Assembly: GCF_964275155.1 (NCBI RefSeq) | Contig: NZ_OZ193413.1 | Span: forward strand, 992,001-1,056,000 | Reading direction: 5' to 3' | Length of the DNA: 64,000 nt | Origin: Curculioniphilus buchneri | GTDB taxonomy: Bacteria > Pseudomonadota > Gammaproteobacteria > Enterobacterales > Enterobacteriaceae | Shown here: piece after piece, positions 9,040-19,191 of the stretch | How the letters are laid out: every line of letters begins with the position of its first letter | Numbering within the stretch: position 1 is the first letter of the stretch | The notes under the pieces: generated by a model | Told to the model about the DNA's origin: nothing | The model's database searches: none | What the model saw: the letters and a program-made list of their open reading frames with translations, nothing else | Made by a program: the position numbers and the translations under genes

Positions 9040-10856
9040 AATGATAGTGAACTATTTTTGTTGCGGAAACAATTTAATCTTATCCAATATTGTAGGACAA
9101 GACTCTAATCTTATTAGATATAACATATATAATATAATCAAACTTTCTCAAGTTTATCAAATAAATATTAATTTATTTTGAGAATTCAATGTTTTTATTG
9201 AGTGTTTTTTAAAACACAAAATTTGTGAGTTGAATAGTTAAATTCCCCTTTATTTTAAATATGTTATTAAAATAGAACATTATTTTATAGAATCAATTAA
9301 ATTAACAACAAGCCTGTTTTATATTTATTTCATGAATAATATAAATTGATGAATCGTCATCGGTGTGTATGGTGTGAATTAGTACAATGAAATATTTGTG
9401 ATTTTTAATGAAGAACAGTATAGTTAATAACAATCAAATTCGTTATATAAATCAGAGAAGATAATTTCTTAAATTAATATTGTGATTTAAATTACTAGCA
9501 TATTTTTATATGTTAAATGAACTTAGTAAAAATATTATTTATAAATATAAAATTACTAACATTATTCCTTTAAATTACTTAGTTTGTAGAAACGGATACT
9601 ATCTTTAATAATTATATAGCAATAGTTTGAATTATTAGAGCATTGACTTCTTTGAATCGAATATATCTTATAAATTAAAACTAGATTCAATATGGTATAT
9701 TTTAATTATATGTCAACTATGACATAGTATTTATTTGACTCATAAATATGGAATATATAATTAGACTTTTTTAAAATTATTAAATAGTGTGAGATACTTT
9801 TAATAAACAGTATAATAAACTATAACACAAATCATTTCTAAATTGTGATCAATTTAACTATTTTGATTGATCTTATAGTCAAAAAAAATATGATAATGCT
9901 ATTTATTTATACATTCATATTAAATTTTATTCTTATTTTTTAAATTTAAATTATTAGTTAATCTAAAAATAGAGGACAGAAGTATCTATAAATATGTTAT
10001 AAAAGTATTAAATGTGAAAGAACAGATTTTACTTAAGTTGAATGTAAAATATTAAACTAAATATAAAAGCGCTATTTTAAATCAATACAATTATTAATTA
10101 ATAAGTTCACATTCAGATTTACACAATATAATAACGATTTTATTTCACTAAAACTTAATACTTATTTTGCATTTATTGTTATTGAGTGATTAGAATTTTG
10201 AGTGAATAATTTAATGAGATATTCACATCTTAATATTTGCAAGTCATGTTAAAACATGTTAATAAGTCAGAATTATTTATAATTGTTAATATTTTAACAA
10301 TATGTTGTTTATATGATTGACTAAAAATAATTATCAGTACAAATAATATTTTTTTATTATTTAGCTGCCTGACAATATTTAAATGTTATTTATACATTTT
10401 AATTTTGTACAAATTGAAATATATTTTCATATATCTCAGACTCATATGTTCCATAGTTATATCTTAATTAACATATATAAATATAATTAAGATCCATCTA
10501 AGTATACTGATTATAAATAAAATTACATAAAAAATCATGTAGGTTTATGATATATAATTGATTATTTTAATACACATATTAAATGATTATTGTTATTAGT
10601 ATTTTAGATATTACAATCTAATCCATTATATATCTGTTAAAATATATATTTGGTATTTTTGATAATAAGAAATAATTATTCGATATCACAACAAATACTT
10701 AATAAAAAAATTTTTGTTGAAAACTTTAATACAGCGTGCTTTTTTAAAAAGTGACGTAATTTAAATTAAAATTAAAGTAGAAAATATAAAAATATTTAAT
10801 GTAAAATTAATGCATTAGATTCGCTATTCCAGTTAACTAAAATTTTTAATGTAGTT
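9040..10856. other. 1.8-kb AT-rich gene-free stretch between phoQ and rsmH
   Basis: No open frame of meaningful length, RNA or recognisable relic. mraZ, the usual first gene of the dcw cluster, would be expected just before rsmH; no trace was found in the last few hundred bases. Because rsmH is now the first gene of the cluster, its promoter should be in this stretch, but the monotonous A/T sequence gives many equally weak candidates. Confidence 0.6.
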
Positions 10857-11801
10857 ATGTCAAAAAAATATATACATAATAGTGTTTTATTGAATGAAGC
10901 GATAAATAGTCTAAAACTTCGATCAAATGGTATCTATCTAGATGGAACTTTCGGACTCGGAGGACATTCACGTCTAATTCTATTACAATTAAATGAGCAT
11001 GGGCGACTCTTTGCAATTGATAAAGATCCATTAGCTATTCAAGCAGCCGAAACCATTAACGATCCACGTTTCAATATTATGCACGGTTCTTTTTCTTTAA
11101 TAAAAGATTACATGGTCGAACAAAATTGTTTGGGAAAAGTCGATGGTATCTTGCTTGATCTAGGTGTATCTTCGCCACAATTAGATGATCCCGAACGTGG
11201 TTTTTCATTTATGAGAGATGGACCATTGGATATGCGAATGAATACAACATGCGGCCAATCTGCATCGCAATGGTTGGCGAAAGCAAGTACTAAGGACATC
11301 ATATGGGTATTAAAAACGTTTGGAGAAGAACGCAATGCCTATCGTATTGCTCACGCTATTGCTAAACAAAATTGTCAAAAGCTGATCACTAGAACCCATG
11401 AATTAGCAATGTTAATTTCTAGTATTATTCCTTTGTCTAAAAAACAAAGACATCCAGCAACACGTAGTTTTCAAGCTATTCGAATTTATATCAATAGCGA
11501 GCTTAAAGAGCTTGAACAAGCATTGAATGCTTCACTAAAGATATTAGCTCCTGGTGGTCGGCTATCAGTCATCACTTTTCATTCTCTTGAAGACAGACTA
11601 GTAAAACGTTTTATTCGTCATCATAGTTATCCCATTCAGTTAGACAATAATTTACCGATCACTGAAGCTCAAATAGCCGAAAAATATCAGGCACAATGCC
11701 AATTAAAATCAATAAGAATAGTACGTCCTTCAGAAAAAGAAATTAATCATAACCGACGCGCGCGTAGCTCAATTTTACGGTGTGCCGAAAAACTGCGTTA
11801 A
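10857..11801 (+). CDS. rsmH: 16S rRNA m4C1402 methyltransferase RsmH (MraW)
   Basis: SAM-dependent methyltransferase that N4-methylates C1402 in the decoding centre of 16S rRNA. The 314 residues match the family length. Visible motifs are the N-terminal HNSVLLNEAI, SAM motif I DGTFGLGGHSR, AIDKDPLA, the catalytic/structural stretch GILLDLGVSSPQLDDPERGFS, RDGPLDMRMN, the family block RHPATRSFQAIRIYIN, and SVITFHSLEDRLVKRF. It is the first surviving gene of the dcw cluster, since mraZ is missing. Its TAA shares one base with the ftsL start (TAATG), indicating translational coupling. Confidence 0.97.
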   Translation: MSKKYIHNSVLLNEAINSLKLRSNGIYLDGTFGLGGHSRLILLQLNEHGRLFAIDKDPLAIQAAETINDPRFNIMHGSFSLIKDYMVEQNCLGKVDGILLDLGVSSPQLDDPERGFSFMRDGPLDMRMNTTCGQSASQWLAKASTKDIIWVLKTFGEERNAYRIAHAIAKQNCQKLITRTHELAMLISSIIPLSKKQRHPATRSFQAIRIYINSELKELEQALNASLKILAPGGRLSVITFHSLEDRLVKRFIRHHSYPIQLDNNLPITEAQIAEKYQAQCQLKSIRIVRPSEKEINHNRRARSSILRCAEKLR

Positions 11802-12121
11802 TGAACAGTTATGAACGGTATATACTTACCAGTATCATCGGTAAAGATCTATGGAATTATAGTAAATTACCTTTGGTATTGTTAGTGGCGATATTAATTT
11901 CAGCCATTTTAGTTCTAAATACCACACATCACATTCGTTGGTTAATTGTAGAACGTGAACAAATTATGTTAGAAAAAAATACTCTTGATATTGAATGGCG
12001 TAACCTCATTATAGAGGAAAATATGCTAGGAGATAATCGTGTTGTAGAACGTATTGCTATTGAAAAATTGAAAATGCAACATGTAAATCCGTTAGAAGAT
12101 AATGTTTTGATCCAACCATAG
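11801..12121 (+). CDS. ftsL: cell division protein FtsL
   Basis: Small bitopic divisome protein that forms a complex with FtsB and FtsQ. It has 106 residues (E. coli 121), with a short cytoplasmic N-terminus, one membrane segment (about residues 25-45, LPLVLLVAILISAILVL) and a periplasmic coiled coil with the conserved LDIEWRNLIIEENMLGD and VERIAIEKLKMQHV. I start at ATG 11801, which overlaps the rsmH stop, rather than at the in-frame ATG 11780 inside rsmH. The product begins MNSYERY, resembling E. coli SHERHAL. ftsI begins 29 bases after the stop. Confidence 0.93.
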   Translation: MNSYERYILTSIIGKDLWNYSKLPLVLLVAILISAILVLNTTHHIRWLIVEREQIMLEKNTLDIEWRNLIIEENMLGDNRVVERIAIEKLKMQHVNPLEDNVLIQP

Positions 12122-12150
12122 TGTTATGTAATGGGAATCACTAACGATAG

Positions 12151-13851
12151 ATGAGTATAGTCAAAATAATGACATTAAACTGCCGACAAACTCGACCTAG
12201 TTTTGTAAGCTGGCGATTTTCCTTGCTTTGTGTTTGTATTTTGTTCACTCTAATAGGCTTAGTATTTAGGGTTGCATATCTACAAGTAATCAATAATAAA
12301 CAATTAATACGTGCAGGTGATATGCGTTCTTTACGTATACAACGTATTCTTACGGACCGAGGCATCATAAGCGATCGCGTTGGACGTCCTTTAGCAATCA
12401 ATATGCCCGTTAATGCTATTTGGGTTGATCCAAACGAAATCAACGATTATGATCGTATCAGTAATGATAGTCGATGGCAAGCACTTGCTAATGTAATATT
12501 TGTTCCTCTTGATCAAATTATTGCCCGAATAACGGCTCATTCTAAAGGCCGTTTCGTTTATTTAGCACGTCAAGTTGATCCTATAATCAGTAATTATATT
12601 AAAAAATTAAAATTGCCTGGAATTTATCTAAGTCAAACATCACGTCGTTATTATCCAACTGGCCAAATAACAGCTCATCTTATCGGTATTACTAATATCG
12701 ATGGTCAAGGTATTGAAGGAATCGAAAAGAGTTTTGATCATTTACTTACTGGTCAACCTGGTGAACGTAAAGTACGTAAAGACCGATGTGGTAGAATTAT
12801 CGAAGATATATCATTTGTAGATAGTCAAGCATCTCATAACTTAGTCTTAAGCATTGATGAGAAACTGCAAACTTTGGTATATCGTGAATTAAAGAATGCA
12901 GTGATGTTTAATAAAGCTGAATCAGGCACTGCAATATTAATAGATATTAATACTGGCGAAATATTGGCAATGACTAACAGTCCATCTTATAATCCTAATA
13001 ATTTATTAGGCACTACAACGGATGTAATGCGAAATCGTGCTATTACTGATATTTTTGAACCAGGTTCAACAGTTAAACCATTTGTAATAATCAGCGCACT
13101 TCATAACGGAGTGATACGAGAAAACAGCGTGCTCAATACACTGCCTTTTATGATTAATAATCATAAAATTAAAGATGTATCATGTCATTCTGAATTAAGT
13201 ATAACTGAGGTTTTGCAAAAGTCAAGTAATGTTGGTGTCTCTAAATTAGCATTAGCAATGCCATACTCAGTATTAGTAGATACTTACTCGCGCTTTGGCT
13301 TAGGTAAAACGACAAATGTAGGTTTAATTGGAGAAAATCGTGGATTAGTACCTCGTAAAAAAAGATGGTCTGACATAGATAGGGCTGTCTTCTCTTATGG
13401 ATATGGATTAATGGTAACTCCATTACAATTAGCACGAGCGTACGCTACAATCGGTAGTATGGGTGTGCTTCGTCCACTATCTATTGTTTGTATAGATTCT
13501 CCAGTAGAAGGAGAGCGAATTTTTCCTGAACCGCTTATACGTACTGTAATACGTATGATGGAAAGTGTATCGCTTCCAGGCGGAGGAGGTACTAAAGCTG
13601 CCATCAAAGGCTATCGTATAGCTGTTAAAACCGGTACTTCTAAAAAAGTTGGATCAAATGGCCATTATATTAATAAATATATTGCTTATACAGTAGGGAT
13701 TGCACCTGTTAGTAAGCCACGATTTACGTTAGTAGTGATGATAAATGATCCAAAAGGTAATAACTATTATGGTGGTATAGTGTCTGCTCCTGTATTTAGT
13801 AATATTATGGGTGGCGTATTACGTACAATGAATGTAAAACCAGACATGTAA
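12151..13851 (+). CDS. ftsI: peptidoglycan D,D-transpeptidase FtsI (PBP3)
   Basis: Septal transpeptidase that cross-links peptidoglycan with FtsW during division. It has 566 residues (E. coli 588). The order is one N-terminal membrane anchor (about 20-40, preceded by FVSWRF), the pedestal domain with RGIISDRVGRPLA, then the penicillin-binding domain. The active-site tetrad STVKPF carries the nucleophile Ser; the second motif is SSNVGVSKLA and the third is KTGTSKK. Some C-terminal residues present in E. coli are missing, consistent with loss of the processed tail. It sits between ftsL and murE in the normal dcw order. Confidence 0.97.
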   Translation: MSIVKIMTLNCRQTRPSFVSWRFSLLCVCILFTLIGLVFRVAYLQVINNKQLIRAGDMRSLRIQRILTDRGIISDRVGRPLAINMPVNAIWVDPNEINDYDRISNDSRWQALANVIFVPLDQIIARITAHSKGRFVYLARQVDPIISNYIKKLKLPGIYLSQTSRRYYPTGQITAHLIGITNIDGQGIEGIEKSFDHLLTGQPGERKVRKDRCGRIIEDISFVDSQASHNLVLSIDEKLQTLVYRELKNAVMFNKAESGTAILIDINTGEILAMTNSPSYNPNNLLGTTTDVMRNRAITDIFEPGSTVKPFVIISALHNGVIRENSVLNTLPFMINNHKIKDVSCHSELSITEVLQKSSNVGVSKLALAMPYSVLVDTYSRFGLGKTTNVGLIGENRGLVPRKKRWSDIDRAVFSYGYGLMVTPLQLARAYATIGSMGVLRPLSIVCIDSPVEGERIFPEPLIRTVIRMMESVSLPGGGGTKAAIKGYRIAVKTGTSKKVGSNGHYINKYIAYTVGIAPVSKPRFTLVVMINDPKGNNYYGGIVSAPVFSNIMGGVLRTMNVKPDM

Positions 13852-13906
13852 TTTTCATAGATACAAAAAATCGACATTGTTAACAAATTTATAATAGAGG
13901 TATATA

Positions 13907-15427
13907 GTGACCATCTATAATTTACGTGAATTACTATCTCCTTGGAGAATACAAGCTCCAAAATGTATGTTTAAAGCGATAACACTAGATAGTCGGACTG
14001 CATCTAAAGGTGATTTATTCATAGCTATTGTTGGTCATCAAAGGGATGGACGTTCATATATTACTCAGGCGATTAAAAAAAATGTAGCTGCCGTGATAGC
14101 AGAAGCAGAAGGTTGTGCGATAGACGGTGAATATAGCGAATTATGTGGCGTACCGATTATTTATCTTCGCCATATTAATCAACGTTTATCAGCATTAGCG
14201 GGACGTTTTTATCAACAACCATCACATTCATTATGTTTGGTAGGCGTTACTGGCACGAATGGAAAAACTACTGCTACCCATATTATGGCTCAATGGGTAT
14301 ATTTGATGGGTGAAATAAGCGCAGTCATGGGCACAATAGGTCATGGTATCATTGGCTACACTCATCAAACTAATTACACCACTACTCATCAAACTAATTA
14401 CACCACTGAATCATCCATTAACAATCAGAGATTACTCTCTGAGTTTTTGTCTCACAAGCCAAGAGCTCAATTTGTTGCTATGGAAGTATCGTCACATGCC
14501 TTAGTGCAGTATAGAGTTGATGCATTGAATTTTTCCGCTACAGTATTTACTAATTTAAGTCATGATCATTTAGATTATCATGGAAATATAAAAAAATATG
14601 AACAAGCTAAATGGCGTCTTTTCAGCGAATTAAACAGTGGACATAATATTATCAATGTTGATGACAGTGTTGGACAGCGTTGGTTAAAACAGCTACCAAA
14701 AGCAGTCGCAGTATCTGTTGCAAGTTGTTTATCAGCTAATTGGTACAGCCGACGATGGATTTTTGCTAACAGTATATCTTACCATGCACATGGTACTGAT
14801 ATTTCATTTAAATCCTATTGGGGGGACGGTAAAATTTACAGTAAGTTAATAGGGAAATTCAATGTTAGTAATCTGTTGTTATCCTTAGCGACGTTACTAG
14901 TACTTGGATATCAGTTATCAAAACTTTTAGATACCGCTAATTTATTAAAAGGTATATGCGGTCGTATGGAAAGTTTCCATACGCAAGGATTTCCTACAGT
15001 GATAGTAGACTATGCACATACTCCAGATGCATTAAAACAAGCACTGGCAGCAGTTAGATTGCATTGCCATGGTAAATTATGGTGTGTATTTGGTTGTGGA
15101 GGAAATCGTGATAAAGGAAAAAGACCTTTAATGGGTGCCATGGCTCAAAAATATGCTGATCATGTGATAATTACTAATGATAATCCACGTAATGAAATAG
15201 CACAAATTATTATTAAAGATATTAAAAATGGTCTACTTAATGCAAATGATGTGCGGGTGATCTATGATCGTACTGATGCAATAACTACTGCTATTGCACA
15301 GGCTAAACAAGAAGACTATGTATTAGTGGCAGGTAAAGGTCATGAAAATTATCAAATTATTGATCAAAAATTGCTTCATTATTCAGATCGTGAAACTGTA
15401 GCACATCTTCTTGGAGTGTTAGCATGA
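13907..15427 (+). CDS. murE: UDP-MurNAc-tripeptide ligase MurE (meso-DAP adding)
   Basis: Cytoplasmic ATP-dependent ligase that adds meso-diaminopimelate to UDP-MurNAc-L-Ala-D-Glu. It has 506 residues (E. coli 495). It shows the N-terminal UDP-binding TLDSRTASKGDLF, the P-loop GVTGTNGKTTATH, MEVSSHALVQ, NLSHDHLDYHG and GCGGNRDKGKRPLMG. The motif DNPRNE identifies the DAP-specific form. Translation starts at GTG 13907 with AGAGG upstream. The extra length is mainly a perfect 24-base in-frame tandem duplication at 14360-14407 (THQTNYTT twice, residues 152-167) in the loop after GTIGHGIIG, where E. coli has PTENTTGSA. The TGA overlaps the murF start by four bases (ATGA). Confidence 0.97.
   Translation: MTIYNLRELLSPWRIQAPKCMFKAITLDSRTASKGDLFIAIVGHQRDGRSYITQAIKKNVAAVIAEAEGCAIDGEYSELCGVPIIYLRHINQRLSALAGRFYQQPSHSLCLVGVTGTNGKTTATHIMAQWVYLMGEISAVMGTIGHGIIGYTHQTNYTTTHQTNYTTESSINNQRLLSEFLSHKPRAQFVAMEVSSHALVQYRVDALNFSATVFTNLSHDHLDYHGNIKKYEQAKWRLFSELNSGHNIINVDDSVGQRWLKQLPKAVAVSVASCLSANWYSRRWIFANSISYHAHGTDISFKSYWGDGKIYSKLIGKFNVSNLLLSLATLLVLGYQLSKLLDTANLLKGICGRMESFHTQGFPTVIVDYAHTPDALKQALAAVRLHCHGKLWCVFGCGGNRDKGKRPLMGAMAQKYADHVIITNDNPRNEIAQIIIKDIKNGLLNANDVRVIYDRTDAITTAIAQAKQEDYVLVAGKGHENYQIIDQKLLHYSDRETVAHLLGVLA
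14360..14407 (+). repeat. perfect 24-bp tandem duplication inside murE
   Basis: Two identical adjacent 24-base units (14360-14383 and 14384-14407) encode THQTNYTT twice without changing frame. The lack of any divergence between copies in an otherwise fast-drifting genome points to a recent event. Both copies lie in a surface loop that is variable in the family. Confidence 0.95.
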
Positions 15428-16797
15428 TCCCGTGTAATTTACGTAGAATCGCATCAACTCTTAATGCCGAACGAACAGGCGAAGATTGCACAATTATGTC
15501 AATTACTACTGATTCTCGAATCGTTAACTATGGAAGTAAGTGTTTATTTATTGCGTTAAAGGGTAAAAGATTCGATGCTCATCATTTTGCTTCACAAGCA
15601 GTAGATAAAGGTGCTAGCGCATTATTAGTTAATTATCCATTACCGTTACGTGTACCGCAGCTTATTGTTGCAGATACCCGACAAGCATTAGGTCAGCTAG
15701 GTGCTTGGATACGACAACAGGTAAAGACGCGGATTGTTGCTTTAACAGGTTCAGCAGGAAAGACTTCTGTTAAAGAGATGACTACTGCTATTTTAACTCA
15801 ATGTGGATGTGTTCTAGCAACTCAAGAAAATTTTAATAACGATGTTGGTGTATCTCTAACTCTCTTACATCTTACACAACAACATGATTTTTCAGTTATC
15901 GAATTAGGAGCTAATTGTCTTGGTGAGATTGCTTGGTCTGTTGAATTAATACAGCCAGACACTGTACTAGTAAATAATGTATCAGCAGCTCATTTAGCTG
16001 GTTTCGGTTCTTTGTCAGGAGTAGCGAAGGCTAAAGGAGAAATTTTTTCTGGTTTATCAAATGATGGAATTGGTATCCTAAATGCTGATAGTTGTGATTG
16101 GTCTCAGTGGAAAAACCTATTAAATGATAAAGTAATTTGGCGTTTTGCCTTACATACTGTCAATAACGTGGATTTTTTTGCCAGTAATATTATAGATAAT
16201 CAGTGGAGCACACAGTTTACCTTGCATAGTCCTCAAGGTACATGCCAGGTGCATGTACCATTACCAGGTCGACATCACATTTCTAATGCCTTAGCTGCAA
16301 GTGCACTTTCACTATCTGTAGGAGCAACACTACCAGCTGTAGCCGCTGGACTTGCACAGTTAAAACCTCTTCCTGGTCGGATACGTCCTATTGCTTTGGA
16401 TAACAGCATGGGACGACTGTTGTTAGATGATACTTATAATTCTAATGTTGCTTCTATGATCGCTGCTGCACAAGTTTTAAAAGATATGCCTGGTTATCGT
16501 GTAATGGTAGTAGGTGACATGTTAGACTTAGGTAGTGAAACAATTGCATACCATTGTCAAGTTGGTAATTTTATTTCACAGATTAGTATTGACAAAATTT
16601 TAAGTATCGGTCGTTTAAGTTGTTTTATCAGCGAAACCAGTTCTCGAGGTGAGCATTTTCGAAATGCGGTATCTCTGATATCGCGTTTGATACAACTTTT
16701 ATCTGAACATACAGTTATTACCATTTTAGTTAAAGGTTCACGTAATTCTAAAATGGAGTGCATAGTACATAAATTACAGGAGAAAGCAGCATGTTAA
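15424..16797 (+). CDS. murF: UDP-MurNAc-tripeptide:D-Ala-D-Ala ligase MurF
   Basis: Cytoplasmic ligase that adds D-Ala-D-Ala to the UDP-MurNAc tripeptide, the last soluble step of peptidoglycan precursor synthesis. The 457 residues (E. coli 452) show ITTDSRIVNYGSKCLFIALKG, the P-loop ALTGSAGKTSVKEM, TQENFNNDVGVSLTLL, ELGANCLGEI, the substrate-binding GRHHISNALAA and LDDTYNSN, followed by VVGDMLDLG. It overlaps murE by four bases and mraY by seven, which argues for coupled translation. Its substrate needs a D-Ala-D-Ala ligase, and ddlB is absent from its usual place downstream of murC. Confidence 0.96.
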   Translation: MIPCNLRRIASTLNAERTGEDCTIMSITTDSRIVNYGSKCLFIALKGKRFDAHHFASQAVDKGASALLVNYPLPLRVPQLIVADTRQALGQLGAWIRQQVKTRIVALTGSAGKTSVKEMTTAILTQCGCVLATQENFNNDVGVSLTLLHLTQQHDFSVIELGANCLGEIAWSVELIQPDTVLVNNVSAAHLAGFGSLSGVAKAKGEIFSGLSNDGIGILNADSCDWSQWKNLLNDKVIWRFALHTVNNVDFFASNIIDNQWSTQFTLHSPQGTCQVHVPLPGRHHISNALAASALSLSVGATLPAVAAGLAQLKPLPGRIRPIALDNSMGRLLLDDTYNSNVASMIAAAQVLKDMPGYRVMVVGDMLDLGSETIAYHCQVGNFISQISIDKILSIGRLSCFISETSSRGEHFRNAVSLISRLIQLLSEHTVITILVKGSRNSKMECIVHKLQEKAAC

Positions 16798-17873
16798 TCT
16801 GTCTTTCTGAGTATTTGATAAAATTTTATTCTGGTTTTAATGTTTTTTTTTATCTGACATTTCGTGCTATTATTAGCTTACTTACTGCTTTATTTTTATC
16901 ACTTTGTATGGGACCGTGCTTAATATCATGGCTTCACAAATTACAAATTGATCAAGTAGTTAGAATAAATGGACCAGAATCGCATTTTAGAAAATGCGGC
17001 ACACCGACTATGGGTGGTTTATTGATCTTGATGTCTATCATTATTTCGGTATTAATGTGGTCTTATCCATTTAATCCATATATTTGGTATGTATTATTTG
17101 TACTAGTAGGATATGGTGTTATAGGATTTGTAGATGACTACCGCAAAGTATCAAGTAAAGATACTAAAGGACTCTCTCCTCGTTGGAAATATTTTTGGCA
17201 GTCAATAATAGCATTAATGATATCTGTTGTCATGTTTACATCAAATAAAACTACTTTAACCACTCAATTAGTAGTTCCATTTTTTAAAGATATCATGCCA
17301 CAGTTAGGAGTATGGTATATTGTTATGGCTTATTTTGTTATTGTTGGTACTAGTAATGCAGTCAATTTAACTGATGGTTTAGATGGACTGGCAATTGTTC
17401 CAACAATTTTTATTGCTTCTGGTATGGCATTGGTAGCATGGGCAACAAGTAACGTAAATTTTGCAAATTATCTTCATATACCCCATGTATGCTTTGCGAG
17501 CGAGCTTGTCGTAGTTTGTACAGCAATTGTCGGTGCTGGACTGGGTTTTCTCTGGTTTAATACATATCCAGCAATGGTCTTTATGGGCGATGTCGGTTCT
17601 TTAGCACTTGGAGGAGCACTCGGCGTTATTGCTGTTCTTTTACGACAAGAATTATTATTGCTTATAATGGGCGGAGTATTTGTAGTCGAAACTTTATCAG
17701 TAATTTTACAAGTAGGATCATTTAAATTACTTGGTCAGCGCCTTTTTCGAATGGCTCCTATTCATCATCATTATGAATTACGAGGATGTCCTGAACCACG
17801 CGTAATTGTACGATTTTGGATTCTTTCGTTAATATTAGTTCTAATTGGACTCGCAACGCTAAAGGTACGGTAA
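16791..17873 (+). CDS. mraY: phospho-MurNAc-pentapeptide transferase MraY
   Basis: Integral inner-membrane enzyme that transfers phospho-MurNAc-pentapeptide to undecaprenyl phosphate, making lipid I. At 360 residues it matches E. coli exactly, with about ten membrane segments. Key motifs are GPESHFRKCGTPTMGG, the Mg2+-binding VGYGVIGFVDDYRK, NAVNLTDGLDGLAI with its catalytic Asp residues, NTYPAMVFMGDVGSLALGG, and the histidine cluster APIHHHYELRG. The N-terminal YSGFNVF and C-terminal GLATLKVR are E. coli-like. It overlaps murF by seven bases and precedes murD by four bases. Confidence 0.97.
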   Translation: MLICLSEYLIKFYSGFNVFFYLTFRAIISLLTALFLSLCMGPCLISWLHKLQIDQVVRINGPESHFRKCGTPTMGGLLILMSIIISVLMWSYPFNPYIWYVLFVLVGYGVIGFVDDYRKVSSKDTKGLSPRWKYFWQSIIALMISVVMFTSNKTTLTTQLVVPFFKDIMPQLGVWYIVMAYFVIVGTSNAVNLTDGLDGLAIVPTIFIASGMALVAWATSNVNFANYLHIPHVCFASELVVVCTAIVGAGLGFLWFNTYPAMVFMGDVGSLALGGALGVIAVLLRQELLLLIMGGVFVVETLSVILQVGSFKLLGQRLFRMAPIHHHYELRGCPEPRVIVRFWILSLILVLIGLATLKVR

Positions 17874-17877
17874 TCAT

Positions 17878-19191
17878 ATGAAAACCTATTGGCAAGAACG
17901 AGTAGTAATTATTGGATTAGGAATTACTGGTATTTCTTGTGTGAATTTTTTTCGTACTCGCGGCATTACACCCCAGATAATGGATACTCGACTTTCACCT
18001 CCTGGTTTAGATAAATTACCAGCTAATGTACCATGTTATTTAGGAAAATTGAATAAAAAATGGTTGTTAAATGCTACACTTATTATTATTAGCCCTGGTG
18101 TCTCTTTAGAAAATTTAACCTTTCTTGAAAAAACTGGAATAGAAATTATCAGTGATATTGAACTATTTTGTCGAGAAGTAACAGAACCAATTGTGGCGAT
18201 TAGCGGTACCAATGGAAAAAGTACTGTCACTAGAATGGTAGGTAACATGGCGGCATGTGCTGGCTGGCAGGTAGGCGTCGGAGGTAATATTGGTCTGCCT
18301 GCATTAATGCTATTAGATACTCCGAGTCATTTTTATGTTTTAGAATTGTCAAGTTTTCAACTTGAAACAACTTATAGCTTAAAAGCAACTGCAGCAACGA
18401 TTTTAAATGTTAGCGACGATCATATAGATCGTTATCCCTTTGGTTTACAACACTATCGCACAACAAAATTAAAAATTTATCATAATGCTAAAGTTTGCAT
18501 AGTTAATTCGGATGATCCATTAACTTTTCCAATTTTTAGAAAAAAAAACTACTGTGTTAGCTTTGGCTCTAATGCCGATTCTGATTATCATCTTGATGAA
18601 GATGATGGTCGAACTTATTTAATGAGACACAATGAACGATTGTTAGATTGTCAAGAAATGAATATTGTCGGTCGTCATAATTACATCAATGCCCTAGCAG
18701 CATTAGCATTGGCAGATGTAGTTGGGATTCCACATTCTTCTAGTTTGAAGGCATTACGGCAGTTTCATGGACTATCACACCGTTGTGATGTCATACTCGA
18801 ACGAAATGGTGTACGTTGGATCAACGATTCTAAATCTACTAATTTAGCTAGTCTTAAAGCTGCACTCAATGGAATTGAAGTAAAGGGTACGTTACATCTT
18901 TTATTGGGTGGAAACAGTAAATCTTCTGATTTTTCATCGTTATCATCATTTCTACAAAATAAGAAAATACAGTTATACTGTTTCGGTCAAGATGGTAAAA
19001 AATTGGCATTACTTAGGCCTGATTCTTCTATATTCATCGAAACTCTTCAAGAGGCAATGCATATTATCGGGCATCGAGTTAAAAAAGGAGACCTAGTATT
19101 ATTATCGCCAGCATGTGCAAGCTTCGATCAATTTAAAAATTTTAAAATACGTGGTGAAGTATTTACTGATTTAGCGCACAAGGTGGGCTGA
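17878..19191 (+). CDS. murD: UDP-MurNAc-L-Ala:D-Glu ligase MurD
   Basis: Cytoplasmic ligase that adds D-glutamate to UDP-MurNAc-L-Ala. The 437 residues (E. coli 438) show the N-terminal Rossmann motif VIIGLGITGISC, SPGVSL, the P-loop AISGTNGKSTVTRM, ELSSFQLETT, LNVSDDHIDRY, GRHNYINALAALALAD, WINDSKSTNLAS and LSPACASFDQFKNF. All are standard Mur ligase positions. The stop codon shares its last base with the ftsW ATG (TGATG). Confidence 0.97.
   Translation: MKTYWQERVVIIGLGITGISCVNFFRTRGITPQIMDTRLSPPGLDKLPANVPCYLGKLNKKWLLNATLIIISPGVSLENLTFLEKTGIEIISDIELFCREVTEPIVAISGTNGKSTVTRMVGNMAACAGWQVGVGGNIGLPALMLLDTPSHFYVLELSSFQLETTYSLKATAATILNVSDDHIDRYPFGLQHYRTTKLKIYHNAKVCIVNSDDPLTFPIFRKKNYCVSFGSNADSDYHLDEDDGRTYLMRHNERLLDCQEMNIVGRHNYINALAALALADVVGIPHSSSLKALRQFHGLSHRCDVILERNGVRWINDSKSTNLASLKAALNGIEVKGTLHLLLGGNSKSSDFSSLSSFLQNKKIQLYCFGQDGKKLALLRPDSSIFIETLQEAMHIIGHRVKKGDLVLLSPACASFDQFKNFKIRGEVFTDLAHKVG

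Noticed and set aside
8951..9181. 76-codon frame overlapping the phoQ end
   Set aside because: It is a shadow of the phoQ 3' end in another frame that runs into non-coding DNA; product is low in recognisable motifs.
11780..11800. Longer ftsL start inside rsmH
   Set aside because: Extra seven residues have no family counterpart; ATG 11801 overlapping the rsmH stop fits better.
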